A stretch of 23,480 nucleotides of DNA, from contig JBNGIO010006223.1 in assembly GCA_049999805.1 (NCBI GenBank), positions 1 through 23,480 of the forward strand, written 5' to 3'. Made by a program: the position numbers and the translations under genes. The notes beneath the pieces are model-generated. The model was not told the origin of the DNA. It worked only from the letters and a program-made list of their open reading frames with translations, and did not search any database. Source of the DNA: Folioceros fuciformis (taxonomy: Eukaryota > Anthocerotophyta > Anthocerotopsida > Anthocerotales). Shown here one piece after another: positions 1-11,800 of this stretch; the stretch's first letter is position 1; every line of letters begins with the position of its first letter.

Positions 1-1077
1 CAATAGCGGGGAGCAGAATGGCAGCGGAAATGGGGAAGTAGGACAGTAGTGGGGATGGGGAAGCGGGATGAGGACGATGCTGGCTGGCGGACAGGAGGCT
101 AGAATCGGCGAGGCAGGATGACCCGATCTTCTGTAATCCGGCCTGAAGATCTCTGCGGCGCACTTCCCTTGGCCTATAGCCTATAACACGCCCAGCTCAT
201 CAGCAGCTTGGGCCACGGTGCGCACCTCAATCCACTTCCAATACTCTGCCTAAGGTGTGACTCCCCCCCAGACCTTTGACATTCTCTCCTCTTCCATTCA
301 TTCTTGGTCGTCCCACCTTTCTCTTAAATCTTTTGTCTAAATTTCTTTTTTCCATCACCCTTTCATCAACTGTCCCAACTTCTCCATTCTCAGCCCTATC
401 CTTCGACCTTGGCAACACACAAGCTCACCTTACACTCGCTTGCATTACTCTAATACCCTTGGATATAGGCTTCCTCATGTTAAAAAGTTTAGCACTAGTT
501 TAGCAAAATTAACACACTAGAGTTTGATAACTTTTACAGCTAATCAACTTTATACCGGTTTGTATCAAAACCATTACGGGAACAGTGTAGAATATACTAG
601 CTCAAAAACCAGGTGTCTTGAAGCATTTCACACTAAGTTCTCTTCCCCATCTTTTCTTTCTAAACACGTCACCAAACCTTTTTACAGCCGAGAAATGTCT
701 TCCAAGCACTATCATATTTTCACAAAATACTTCGAGCTGGCTCTAACTACTAGGCATGGAACACCCTATTATAAGGCGTTGTAAACTTTGTTGCCTCCTC
801 TCTTCTTCTTCTTCTTCTTCTTCTTTGGCTAGGATCTTCATCCTTTCTCATAGTTTGATCGATCGCCTCTTCCTTCTTTTTCTTCACTTCTAGGTCATCC
901 TCCTCTAGTCCATGCTCTTCGGCATGCTAAAACTCTCCTGCACGGCTTCTACCACACTTACACTAACAATATTCCGCTAACCATTTTTCAACAGTTAGTG
1001 ACAAGTTTTAACTTAACCTTCCAAAGCAACTTTTTACACAATTAAAACTTTAACCACACTTCACTCTTGAACTGTCT
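1..1077. other. gene-poor region, no supported gene
   Basis: I see no gene here that I can support. The stretch is pyrimidine-rich on the plus strand. It has only short open frames, none recognisable, on both strands. One minus-strand frame without an ATG near its start is open from 926 to the stop at 750-752 (58 residues). It is very rich in Glu, Lys and Arg, and its Arg run is simply the CTT microsatellite read on the minus strand. Together with the broken frame at 1078-1590 on the same strand, it may be debris of a decayed gene or retroelement, but no diagnostic motif (reverse transcriptase, integrase, zinc knuckle) is visible. Confidence 0.5.
802..825. repeat. (CTT)8 microsatellite
   Basis: Eight uninterrupted copies of CTT are read directly in the sequence, flanked by further pyrimidine-rich DNA. 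On the minus strand it reads as AAG/AGA and gives an Arg run in the local open frame. Ordinary simple repeat. Confidence 0.95.
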
Positions 1078-1590
1078 TTATGCTGCAGACCCTCCCTCGC
1101 TGCTGCTACTTATCAATTTCACACCCACATAATCAACTACAGGCTTAGATGCAAACTTCTCTAGATTGAGCCTATTAGATCTTCTTACAGGAAGATCCCC
1201 AGTTACTGCACCCTCGCCAACCTTCCATTTGGCGAAGCTTCTACGATATGTTCTTCCCCTTCCGACTTCATAGCTTGAACTCCTCATGGGAGGATCCCCC
1301 TCATGATAATCTTCAACCTTCCTAGGCTCATCCACAGTCTTTTGACTGCTCTTAACACTCCTCCTCCCTGAATGAGACTCCCCATTCTTCAACTAATGGT
1401 ATTGCCTCGAAATAACCTCAAAGGTAGCGTCCAGTTGCTGTTCCTTCAAATTCTCAAAAGTTGACGCTACTCTCTCTCCCCACAACAAATCCGTGGAGTG
1501 AATGTCCCTCAACTCATACTGATTCTGTGCTTCCTTGGTTCTGAGTTCTTGCACCACTACTGCAAGCCTAGCTCTTTCAGCCATTATCAC
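1078..1590 (-). pseudogene. broken open frame with one in-frame TAG, unrecognised
   Basis: Read on the minus strand from the ATG at 1590, the frame stays open to 1078 except for a single TAG at 1393-1395. The first part (65 residues) is charged and helix-like, with a stretch beginning MAERARLAVVVQEL that could form a short coiled coil. The second part (104 residues) is rich in Ser, Arg, Lys and Glu and looks disordered. The two parts share the same frame, which suggests one former coding stretch with a nonsense change. An intron spanning the stop, a sequencing error or chance are alternatives. I do not recognise the family. A gag-like retroelement remnant is possible but no domain proves it. 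Confidence 0.3.
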
Positions 1591-1795
1591 GACACTAAGG
1601 TACTAATACAGTTTCCTTTTTTTTTTTTAATTTAGACTAGCAAAATGCTGCCCAAATGTCAACAAAACATTAAATGGAAAATAGTGCAGCTCACTCAAGA
1701 GTTGCCTTGCAGGATGCTCGTGGGCTTACACCAAGAGTGTGAGCCCAGCCCTGACACAATCACCGCTGATACTTGAAATTGTCCTGACATCAACC

Positions 1796-1909
1796 ATGGC
1801 GGCCAATGCTAAACCCTGGGAAGAGCGCCGTAGAAGACAGTCGTCGAAATTGCACCGAGGGAGAGTGCCTGACCCCGCACCAAGGATTTCTCTTGCTTTG
1901 TGTTTGTAA
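1796..1909 (+). CDS. possible short ORF or first exon, unrecognised
   Basis: A 37-codon frame starts with an ATG in a strong plant initiation context (ACCATGGCGGCC). The product begins MAANAKPWEERRRRQSS and is strongly basic, with a run of four Arg. The frame ends at TAA 1907-1909, about 85 bases before the hexamer microsatellite. Ala codons right after the ATG and the good start context resemble genuine plant gene starts, so this could be a first exon of a gene disrupted by the repeats. I find no convincing continuation exon and no recognisable family. Chance occurrence is quite possible. Confidence 0.2.
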   Translation: MAANAKPWEERRRRQSSKLHRGRVPDPAPRISLALCL

Positions 1910-1993
1910 TTTCCCGTTTTGGGGCAGAAGTGTTATAAAGCTCATGGATTTTCTATGTATATTGGCAGCTTCGATGTGACTTATGCGACTTTA

Positions 1994-2096
1994 AATACCA
2001 ATACCAATACCAATACCAATACCAATACCAATACCAATACNNNNNNNNNNCAATACCAATACCAATACCAATACCAATACCAATACCAATACCAAT
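1994..2096. repeat. (AATACC)n hexanucleotide microsatellite
   Basis: Near-perfect AATACC hexamers run up to the gap at 2041 and resume after it in the same register, ending about 2096. Read as protein this gives alternating Asn/Thr, Gln/Tyr or Ile/Gly, so open frames across it are artefacts of the repeat. True length is unknown because of the gap. Confidence 0.95.
2041..2050. other. assembly gap (10 N) inside the microsatellite
   Basis: Ten N lie inside the hexamer repeat. Repeat phase on the two sides implies missing length that is a multiple of six, so ten is a placeholder and not a measured size. Confidence 0.95.
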
Positions 2097-2170
2097 ATAC
2101 AATATCATAATGCATGGTATGGCGTGTAGGCCCGTGCAACACCCCATGAGATTGAAGATCTTATCTTGCG

Positions 2171-2248
2171 CAACTATATTGTTGCTCATATTCAAGAGCA
2201 TGTTTATTGCTATCGTGCACAACTATAATGTTGCTCATATTCAAGGGC
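2171..2248. repeat. 48-base-period partial tandem repeat
   Basis: A segment beginning CAACTATATTGTTGCTCATA at 2171 recurs, with one or two changes, at 2219, a period of 48 bases. Both copies run through TTCAAG. About 1.6 copies are present. No coding potential is evident. Confidence 0.7.
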
Positions 2249-2445
2249 TGGTTTCGTGCCATGTTGTTGTCCGATGAACTGAAACAGCTTGCAACCCTAA
2301 ACTCATGCACCAGCCCCTCGTGATCGCATGCTACTCGAAGGCAAACAAAGGTAGCGTGCATCAGGCTGAATAACATTCCCTCAAAACGGGTAGCTAGTCC
2401 AATACTAGTCTTGTGATGTCCGAAAATAGAGAAATGAGAAATTTT

Positions 2446-2670
2446 GATTATGATATCATTTTCATGCAAGTATGACAACCCATCCATATTCGAAGGATGC
2501 TAAGCGAAAGAAGAAGATGTTGAAGATTGAGAAAACTTTATGAATTGAATCCAAAAGATGATTATGATATCAATTTCATGCAAGTATGACAACCCATCGA
2601 TGTTCAGGAATGCTAACGAAAAAGAAAAAGATGTTGAAGATTGAGAAAACTTTATGAATTGAATCCAAAG
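2446..2670. repeat. 114-base tandem repeat, about two copies
   Basis: The unit starts GATTATGATATCAWTTTCAT at 2446 and again at 2560. Both copies continue through CAAGTATGACAACCCATC, GATGTTGAAGATTGAGAAAA and CTTTATGAATTGAATCCAAA. They differ by scattered substitutions and a few small indels, so this is a fairly recent duplication. Short minus-strand open frames across it carry the same peptide twice and are a by-product of the repeat. I see no gene. Confidence 0.85.
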
Positions 2671-2929
2671 AACAATCATGGATGGTATGTTTGGGTTATT
2701 TTTAGGCAACTAATGTTTGCAAGTACCTTTTTGTTTTCAATTTACTGTCGGCCATCCCTCGTAAAGCACGTTTTTGATTGATATTCGGTGAGAGCCATCC
2801 ATGGCCATAGGGAATGGCTGTTTGCCGTAGGAACAACATACATGCACATGTATGTACATTAAGCGACAGCAGCTGGGCGTGTTTGGGTAAGAGTGGGTAA
2901 AGCGGGGTCTAGTGAAGGAGGAGTGCACA

Positions 2930-3131
2930 CTGCACCTAATCTGTGGGCCGCCCCTTCCTCATCCCCCGCTTTGTGCGTAATGCGAGCCAATGGGAACGCA
3001 CGAGGAGAGATCCCGGCGTGTGTGCAGCGTTATCGGTATCTGACGGCTAAGGGGTTGCTGTGATGAGAGTGACTTGTGCTGCCTAGCTATTGCGGAGCTC
3101 TTGAGCTCATGTAGCTGGGCCTCGGGACGAC
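2930..3131 (+). promoter_or_regulatory. putative POR promoter and 5' leader
   Basis: This is the 200 bases just upstream of the POR start codon. It is GC-richer than the repeats before it, with a CCAAT motif at 2987-2991. I see no clear TATA box or perfect G-box. Assigned mainly by position; the transcription start cannot be read from the sequence. Confidence 0.3.
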
Positions 3132-4804
<1,673 letters not shown>

Positions 4805-5428
4805 ACCCGACCCCCTCCCATTCTCGCGCTCAATTCTCAGCAGGGCAAGGCTGCGCAAAGCAATGCAAGGCAGGGCAAGACAATGCTGCGTCTCAGCTTC
4901 CCTCTCTAGCTCTGATACTATCATGCCGTTCAGTTTTGTGTTCGCGAGTACAGACAAGATGATGTGTGTTGGCCCTCTTATAACCACCTCATGATACCCT
5001 TATTAGCTAGTATACATTCCACCAGGCAATAGGGTAGATCTAAATGCAGCGTGAGACCATAGTTGGTGTGAAGCAGGATGGAAGACTACTCACTCCATCC
5101 TCATGTATTTGAAGCGACACTTGAATTCACTATTAGTAGCCCATGAGGCTGTTTTCCAACCTCCTGCACGTCGGCTGTTCCAAGTACACCTGTCTATCCC
5201 TAGTGCACCGTCGGATCCGGGTTTCGCCCACATGGCAGGAGGAGCGCCTTGGCCAACACGCCGAGAGTTTCGCCAGCGTCGGAACTCTGGTTGGCCTCAA
5301 TTCTCCTGTGGCCCTGGCGTGGGTGAATGTAGATGTGCTGCTGGGCGAATCGAGGAGCTTTCGGCTTCCTTCCAGCTGAAGCTATAGCGGTAGCAATAGC
5401 ACCTGCACTTGCACCCCCCACCGGCAAG
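4805..5428. other. spacer: POR 3' UTR and leader of the VPS13-like gene
   Basis: No gene is supported here. The first part should hold the POR 3' UTR; I see no canonical AATAAA near the stop. The second part is the upstream side of the VPS13-like gene. Upstream ATGs occur at 5103 and 5143, opening frames of 94 and 78 codons that end before the chosen start. The ATG at 5333 is in frame with the start at 5429 and would add 32 residues. Whether any of these is in the mRNA depends on the unknown transcription start. Confidence 0.5.
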
Positions 5429-5890
5429 ATGGGAATCCCGGACTCCGTCCGAGAGCGAGTCGACAAGCTGGCATCCTCCCTGCTCAACGGCTGGGTCGTG
5501 GGTAATGTTGGGACTGCGTGCGATTTGAATTTGAGGGTGGCGGGCCTGGAGCTCCAGCATCTGGTGTTCGACGTCGGGAAAATCAATTCTGCTGCCATGG
5601 GTTCCAGTACTCTGCTTTTGCTGCACGCCACGGTGGACAGCGTGCAGCTGCAATTCAGTCCTTGGCGCGCGCCTGTCGCGACTCTGGTGGTGCGGGGCTT
5701 GCATCTCGTGCTGCGGCCCAGGTAAAGGGATGCGTACCGTCATTTTGGCATGGGCAGCTTGGGAAGGAAGGTTGTGGAGTGATTGTGTGTTCGGAAGTGT
5801 AGACCGGTGGACGATGTGTGGTGGCAAGCAAAACCGCGCTTGTCGAAGCAGCAGGAACGTGATGCAGCCCTGGCTGCGCTTGACCCTCAG
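5429..5890 (+). other. N-terminal chorein-like segment of the VPS13-like protein (exons 1-2)
   Basis: Exons 1 and 2 join as an AGA Arg codon, giving a run through LVVRGLHLVLRPRPVDDVWW. The pattern of an amphipathic N-terminal helix, an inner beta segment, then a short loop before a charged KQQERDAALAAL helix matches the start of plant VPS13-like proteins. Similarity to canonical chorein_N is weak by eye; assignment rests on the rest of the protein and on the layout. Confidence 0.6.
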
Positions 5891-8800
5891 GTCAGCAAAA
5901 ATTTCAGTGGCATAGTTGTTTGTGTGTGCACTGGAGATTTTGTTACTAAAAGTTTTGGTTATCGACCTGAACTGGCAGGGGGCTGGCGCACATGCTGCAG
6001 CTCAGAAGCTTGCTGTGCCCAACCACGCCACCACATTTCTTTCCTCGTTCCTGGCAAGTTTTGCTCTCTCCTCCCTCAGAATTGAGTTGCACCACTGTTC
6101 TGTGGACCTGGTCACTCATCCTCGAGATGGACTCCTTCGCTGTGGCTCCATCTCGCTGCAAAGCCTGGTGCTGGAAGAGGGCTTTACTAACAGGGTGGGA
6201 GGAGCAGGGGGTCTAATGGGAGCAGCTGTCGCAGCGCTGTTTGGCCTGTGGAGTGCGTCCAGAAAGAAATGTTGTAAAGTTGAAGGGCTGGGCCTTCGTG
6301 TGAGGAACGTGAAGTCAGAGGATGCTTCCCCTTGGGCGGGTGGCAGCTCTGTACTGGCTCACAACTCTGGCCAAGATGCACCATCGGACGCACGGCCAGT
6401 GCACCCAGACAGTGATGCACTGAGTGGTGATAGCCCTTGTATGCTGCAGTTTCAACTCATTTTGATCATCTTGGAGTTTGAGAGGGTGCAGGTGAAATAT
6501 GTGGAGTTTGATGCTCCCTCTGCTTCCGTGGGGATGGATACCAGAGATCTAGTGGCAGTGACGGCCCTCGTTTCACAACTGCAGGGCCCTGATGACAGTG
6601 AATCGGCTGGGTTAGGCTCTAGACACGTTGTAACTCCGCTGCAGTCAAGGACAGCTTCAGAGCTGTGGCGACTTGGGTTTGAACGGGCCTTGACAAAGTC
6701 ATCCAGAAGAATGCAGCTCACGCAAACACTAGTAGGTGGTATGCGGAGACGTCGATATTCTTCCCTGTACAGGACATGGCTCATGGAGATCGGATGGGGC
6801 CAGAGGATGGACATGTCTAGTGCTCCAACAACTTTGAAGGGAAGAAGCAAGTGGGAGGTGCAAAAACTCGATAAGTTGCAAAGACAACTTGAAGAGATGG
6901 AAAGAGACCTCCCAATCGAAGCTCTTGCTTTGGCAAGACGAGCAGCCCGATGTAGTGCAGCTGCAGCTCAACTGGAGAGGGAAATGCGTGCTGTAGAGAA
7001 GGAATCAGAGGATGCAGGAGGTGCTGTCCCCTCATTTGCTAGGGAGGGCGTTTCTCATGTCAAGCAAGCATTGATTTATTTAAGAGATGTTGTTCTAGCA
7101 GTTGTGCTTCTTTTCAAGCTGCCCCCATCTGTCTGGGAGAGGCTGCAAGGTATCCTAGGACGAGTATCCGTCCGATCCACTGTCAGTGATATAAGTGAGC
7201 AGGGTGTAAGCCCATCCTCATCTTCAGGAATGGAGAACTCTCCAGAGAGCGTCTCTCGTGTGCACATTCAACTGGTTGATGAGGATGCCCAAGGGGTTTT
7301 TGTGAGGAGTTGGCAGGTTGCCTACAAAGCACACATTGGAAGCAGCTGCTTTACGCTTGCATCTGCTGCAAGTGACAAATTATTTGAGGCAGGGGACCTG
7401 CTCCGCGAGTCTGGAGACAATGTAATGCCTACAGAAACGATGATACCTGCAGTCAGGGTTGTATTCCAGCAATTTTCGTTTGCCTATGGTTCTGATTTGC
7501 ATGCCAAGGGCGCAAGCATTGCTTGTGGTAGTTTGCAAGGTGAGATTCTGTCTGTTATACCAGGGCAAGTACCTGACGTGCATTACCAGGATTGGCAAGC
7601 TCTGGACGGCCATGAAGACATTGCATACGGTGGGAAACTTCCAGCAAAAATAGCTGACAGTATCACTATTCTGTCTTCGACTCAATCTGAGAGTATCCAC
7701 CGTGAATTTGAGGGAGATAGTCGTTTCAATGAAATGCTGCTCGGGTCAATGCAAAGCAAGCATAAGTTGTGGCTGGATCAGGAGGTGGCATTGTGGATCA
7801 GTAGAGATTGGAGCAGCCTGAATCTAGAGCAAGCTCGATCATCTGGCTGTGAACAAGTAATGACCAGAAAGTCCTCTCTACCTAGTGTGCTGAGACCGTT
7901 TCTCGTCGCAGAGTTTGAGACTTGTCAACCGGGAAAATGTTCTGGAGAGACTCCCAACGGTATGATCTGCTGTATGGTGGACATGAGTAGGCTAGAATGC
8001 TCTCTAAAATCTTCTTATATCACCCGGCTGAACCCTCTATTAGTTCAGTTAACCCAAGCTGTCAACCTGTCAAGGTCTGGTGGTCACATTGCTGCTGGAG
8101 AAGTACAGGACCAAGAAAGGGAATCTAGTGTCACTCCAACATTCCAAGAAGCGTGGGATCACTACAGCGCCATGTGTCTGAGCATATCTAGGCATTATTC
8201 ATTGAATTACGTTCCTGCAACCAACTTCATGTGCTCCATGGTAATTCAATGCCCACAACTTAAGTTGTCAGCCTCAGCTTTTGATGTGAACAGCGATTTC
8301 TCTTCTCATGGTGATAGTAGGAATGTTAGTACATCTGGGGATAGGAGGGAGGTGTCTCTGGTGCTGGATCTAGGACACCTGGATGTTCTGACGACTCCAG
8401 CCCACATGACAGAAGATCTGCAAGGGATGCAACAGCTGCAAGGACCGGGGAGCTCAGGCAGCCCTTTGGTTCAGGCTGTGAGGAATAAGGAGTGGCTTAC
8501 AGTGCCCCCTGTACCATCTCTGGCACATGAAACTGTGGAGGCCTCTCCTGAGATGGAAACGATGGGGAACAATGTGTTTGTGCGAATCCAGCATGTTCGG
8601 CTAATGATTGACACTCAAGAGCCAGGTCAAGCTGAATTCCCTGTTCTTGGTCCAATTTCGTTAGTGCTCACCTCTTCTTTATGCAGGTAGATATCACCTT
8701 CACTAATCCTGAAAGTCTGTTTCTTATAGCAAGCCATGCTTGTTTACGAAGTAAATGAACTCAGCTCGCTCTTGCTGCTGTTTGCAGAAACGAACTCAGC

Positions 8801-11800
8801 TCTCTTTTCAGCAAAACAACGATTGCTTCTGCTGGCTTTTGCGGGGAGGTCTCAGAATTTACTGTCCATGCATATGTTTCCGAATTGCTAGCCATCTTGC
8901 AGGTCAGCGTCCCAAAGTTTTCATTCCACTCGTCAAAAGCTGTGCTGGGAGTTGAGGCGTTTGTCAACTTTCAGCTGTGATGAAAGTGCCTTCTTTCTTT
9001 CTGCAGGTACTCACTTCGTTTCGTGAGGTGCTCAAGCCATTTTCAAGGACAGAATGTGCAGGGGATGCTGCCGAAGTCATAACTTTGGAACTAACGTCTT
9101 TGCCGGAAGAGCTTGAAGGGCTGGACATCACACCATCAGAAGAGGGGAGGAAATCAAGGCAGAATACCCAATTGATGCCGGGCCCGGCAAGACCAGAGGC
9201 ATCAGCATTTGCGCTCTCCCTTGACTTGCGCCTGTCAACTGTTCAAATTCTGTCAGGTGTGGAACGATGTGTGGCAAACCAGAAGCAAAGTAAAAAGAAG
9301 GATCGCCGCAGATCAGGAGGAGGGGATCAGAATGCAGGAGAATTGGAGAGTGTATTAAGTGCATGGCTTCGTGCAGCAGAGATCGCTAAGATAGGAAACC
9401 TTGGTCACGTTTGTTTGCAGAATTTACAAACCTCTCTACTCTTGGGAGATGGTTGCCAAGCATCTCTCGGCACTAGTTGGGATCTTTTGCAATTCGTTAC
9501 CATTGATCTGACGGAAGCCAAGGAGGAGTCCCACGGGCAAGCAGAGCACAGAGCTTTGCATCCTGTTGTGGCAAGGATTCAAACAGAGCTAGGGACTTCT
9601 GGTCTTGTGGTTGGTGACTTAGAGCTTGGTAGTTGTGAGTTATCCTTCATTGCTCCAGTCACCCAGAGAATAGATTCTGAGAGCGGGGCAGGTGAGACGG
9701 TCACAGTTGATGGGCAGTCTCGCTCACCTGATGATAATAGGGACATTGTTATACATTTTGAGATTGGAAGAACGTGTCTCATAAATGGATCATCAAGGCC
9801 AATGACTGACAAAGTGGGTCAAGCAGCATCAGGACCTGATACATTGTCCGTGCATGCAGTCCTGAGAAACGATTTGAGAAGCATCGACATTGAGATAAAG
9901 GCAAGGATGCTTACTCTGCTGCTTGACATTCTCACATCGAGGAACTTATAATCCTCTCGTTTCTCTTCACTGCTACTTGCCACCTGCTATCTGACAGGAG
10001 ACAACAATGTGTTCTGAGCAGGGTGGCCTGATCCTTGTGGATACAGCAACACTGGTCTCTTTGTTGGATTATACTACTAGTTACTGGGAGCTTATGAAGC
10101 AGACTTTAATGCAGCCCCTCAGCTCCAGTGAAACTCCAAATTCGATCGCAAATGTACTCAGGAAGCAGGAGCGGACAGCTGCAAGGACTCTACGGTCAGC
10201 TTCTCTGTCATCAATGCGCTCACAAAAGTGGTCAGAACCTAGACCAAGACGTGTGTCTTCAGCTCCACCTCTGTCCCACATACCACTTCGTACTGAGAAT
10301 AGGTGGAAGTGGGAAGGAATGGTTTGTTGCAACGTTGAGGAATTGTCATTCATTCTTGCAAGAAGTGATGCTACAGGTTGGCTTTTTGAACTAGTTCTTG
10401 ACATCTGAACTTGTCATGCGGCTACCTCCTACTGCATCACTCTGACATGTTGTTTTCTGTATGGCCAGGGTCTTTTGAAGGTTTGCTGTTTGAGCTGGAT
10501 ATGAGATCAAATGTCGAATATGGTCTTCAGATGAAGAACATTGTTGCCGATCTCAATCGGTTAATGATATGTGGCCTGCAAGCTTCACGGGTAGGACATT
10601 TGAATGGCGATAGCAAGATTGCCCGGACACCCCAGTTTGAATCTGGGCACAAAAGTTTGGAGTCCAGTGCAAGCTTTGGGTCCAGCTACAGTTTTGGGTC
10701 AATCAGCACTGGTGAGAGCTCATCTGGCGAAATCCAAGTTGCAGCAGTGCACTCTGACCAGCCCAATAACGCTCAAAGTACGGGAGATGGAGCTGTCCCA
10801 GCTGCCAGCACTATTCTGGAACAGCTCAGAGTGTCTTGTGTGCTTCAGAGTACCATTGTTGATGATGTCATGGAGGAAGAGAAATGGGGCTCTGCTTGGA
10901 TAGGCACAACCTCCATTAGTGGCTTTGACTTAGCCATTACCACATCAGAAATTCAGGTAAGCTCTGATTGATCGTACTAGAAATGGCACCTCACAAGCTT
11001 GTGGATCATGTGCTGCGTAGTTACTTTACAGTCTTATGATGTTGTATCTGAACCTCAGCTACTGCGGTCCATTCTGTCTCCCTCCTCCAACTTTCGAAGT
11101 CCTTCAAAGGAGTATGAGGGTGACTTGTTATTGGCCTCGCTGGTGGAGAGATCTGAGACTGCACTAAACCAGCATGACGTACCAGATGGTGAGAACATGC
11201 TACCTGTTATGTTAAAAACTTCATTTGGCAAGATCTGGTCCATAATCTTGTTCTCTGTTCCATTCTCCATGGATTTCAACTGATGGTTACTGGCTGGACG
11301 ATCTCCTCCCTCAGGAGCCATAGTAGCAATTAAAGATGACGAGGAACATCTGTATCTCGCTGTGGAGGAAATTCCTACAAAAGAGGGAAACTACCACCTC
11401 ATATCAGTTATGCATTACTCGTTGGCCGGGGATAAAGCGCTATTCAAGGTGAGTATAGGACTGCAACTTCTTTGGCTCTGAAAGGCTGGACATATTTTGT
11501 CACAATGGTGAACAAGATGAATGGTGATGCTTGTGGATTGCCTTCAGGTAGCCTTTGGATCAGCCTGTCACGTTGGATTTGAAGGATTTTCGGTAGTACA
11601 TTCCTCAAAACTTCTTTTTAACTTTTGACTGTCAGGTAAACTATCAAAACACGACCAAAGGACAGGATTGGTTCATACTGTCCTCTCTGCATGCAAGATC
11701 GTCAGACGGTGAGCCCTTAAGGGTACACTGTCGTTCTGATTCCGGGTTGGCTGAAATCTCATCAACACATGAAGGCTCTTGGGAACTCTGGCAGTTCGTT

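Noticed and set aside
1-1600. Retrotransposon remnant
   Set aside because: No long terminal repeats, primer-binding site, reverse transcriptase or integrase motif could be seen; kept only as an open possibility.
1919-2222. Open frames on both strands through the hexamer repeat
   Set aside because: They are produced by the AATACC repeat, which has no stop in most frames, and they cross an assembly gap.
2161-2709. Two minus-strand frames with a shared peptide MDGLSYLHE
   Set aside because: The shared peptide is the 114-base tandem repeat read twice. No family similarity.
9901-9951. Exon 5 continuing to the stop at 9949-9951, ending the gene
   Set aside because: The downstream exons stay in phase and carry the conserved VPS13 blocks. 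A GC donor explains the stop.
11541-11635. Extra exon after CTTCAG at 11548 in intron 9
   Set aside because: The frame there reaches a stop before a donor, while the acceptor at 11635 directly joins the conserved block.
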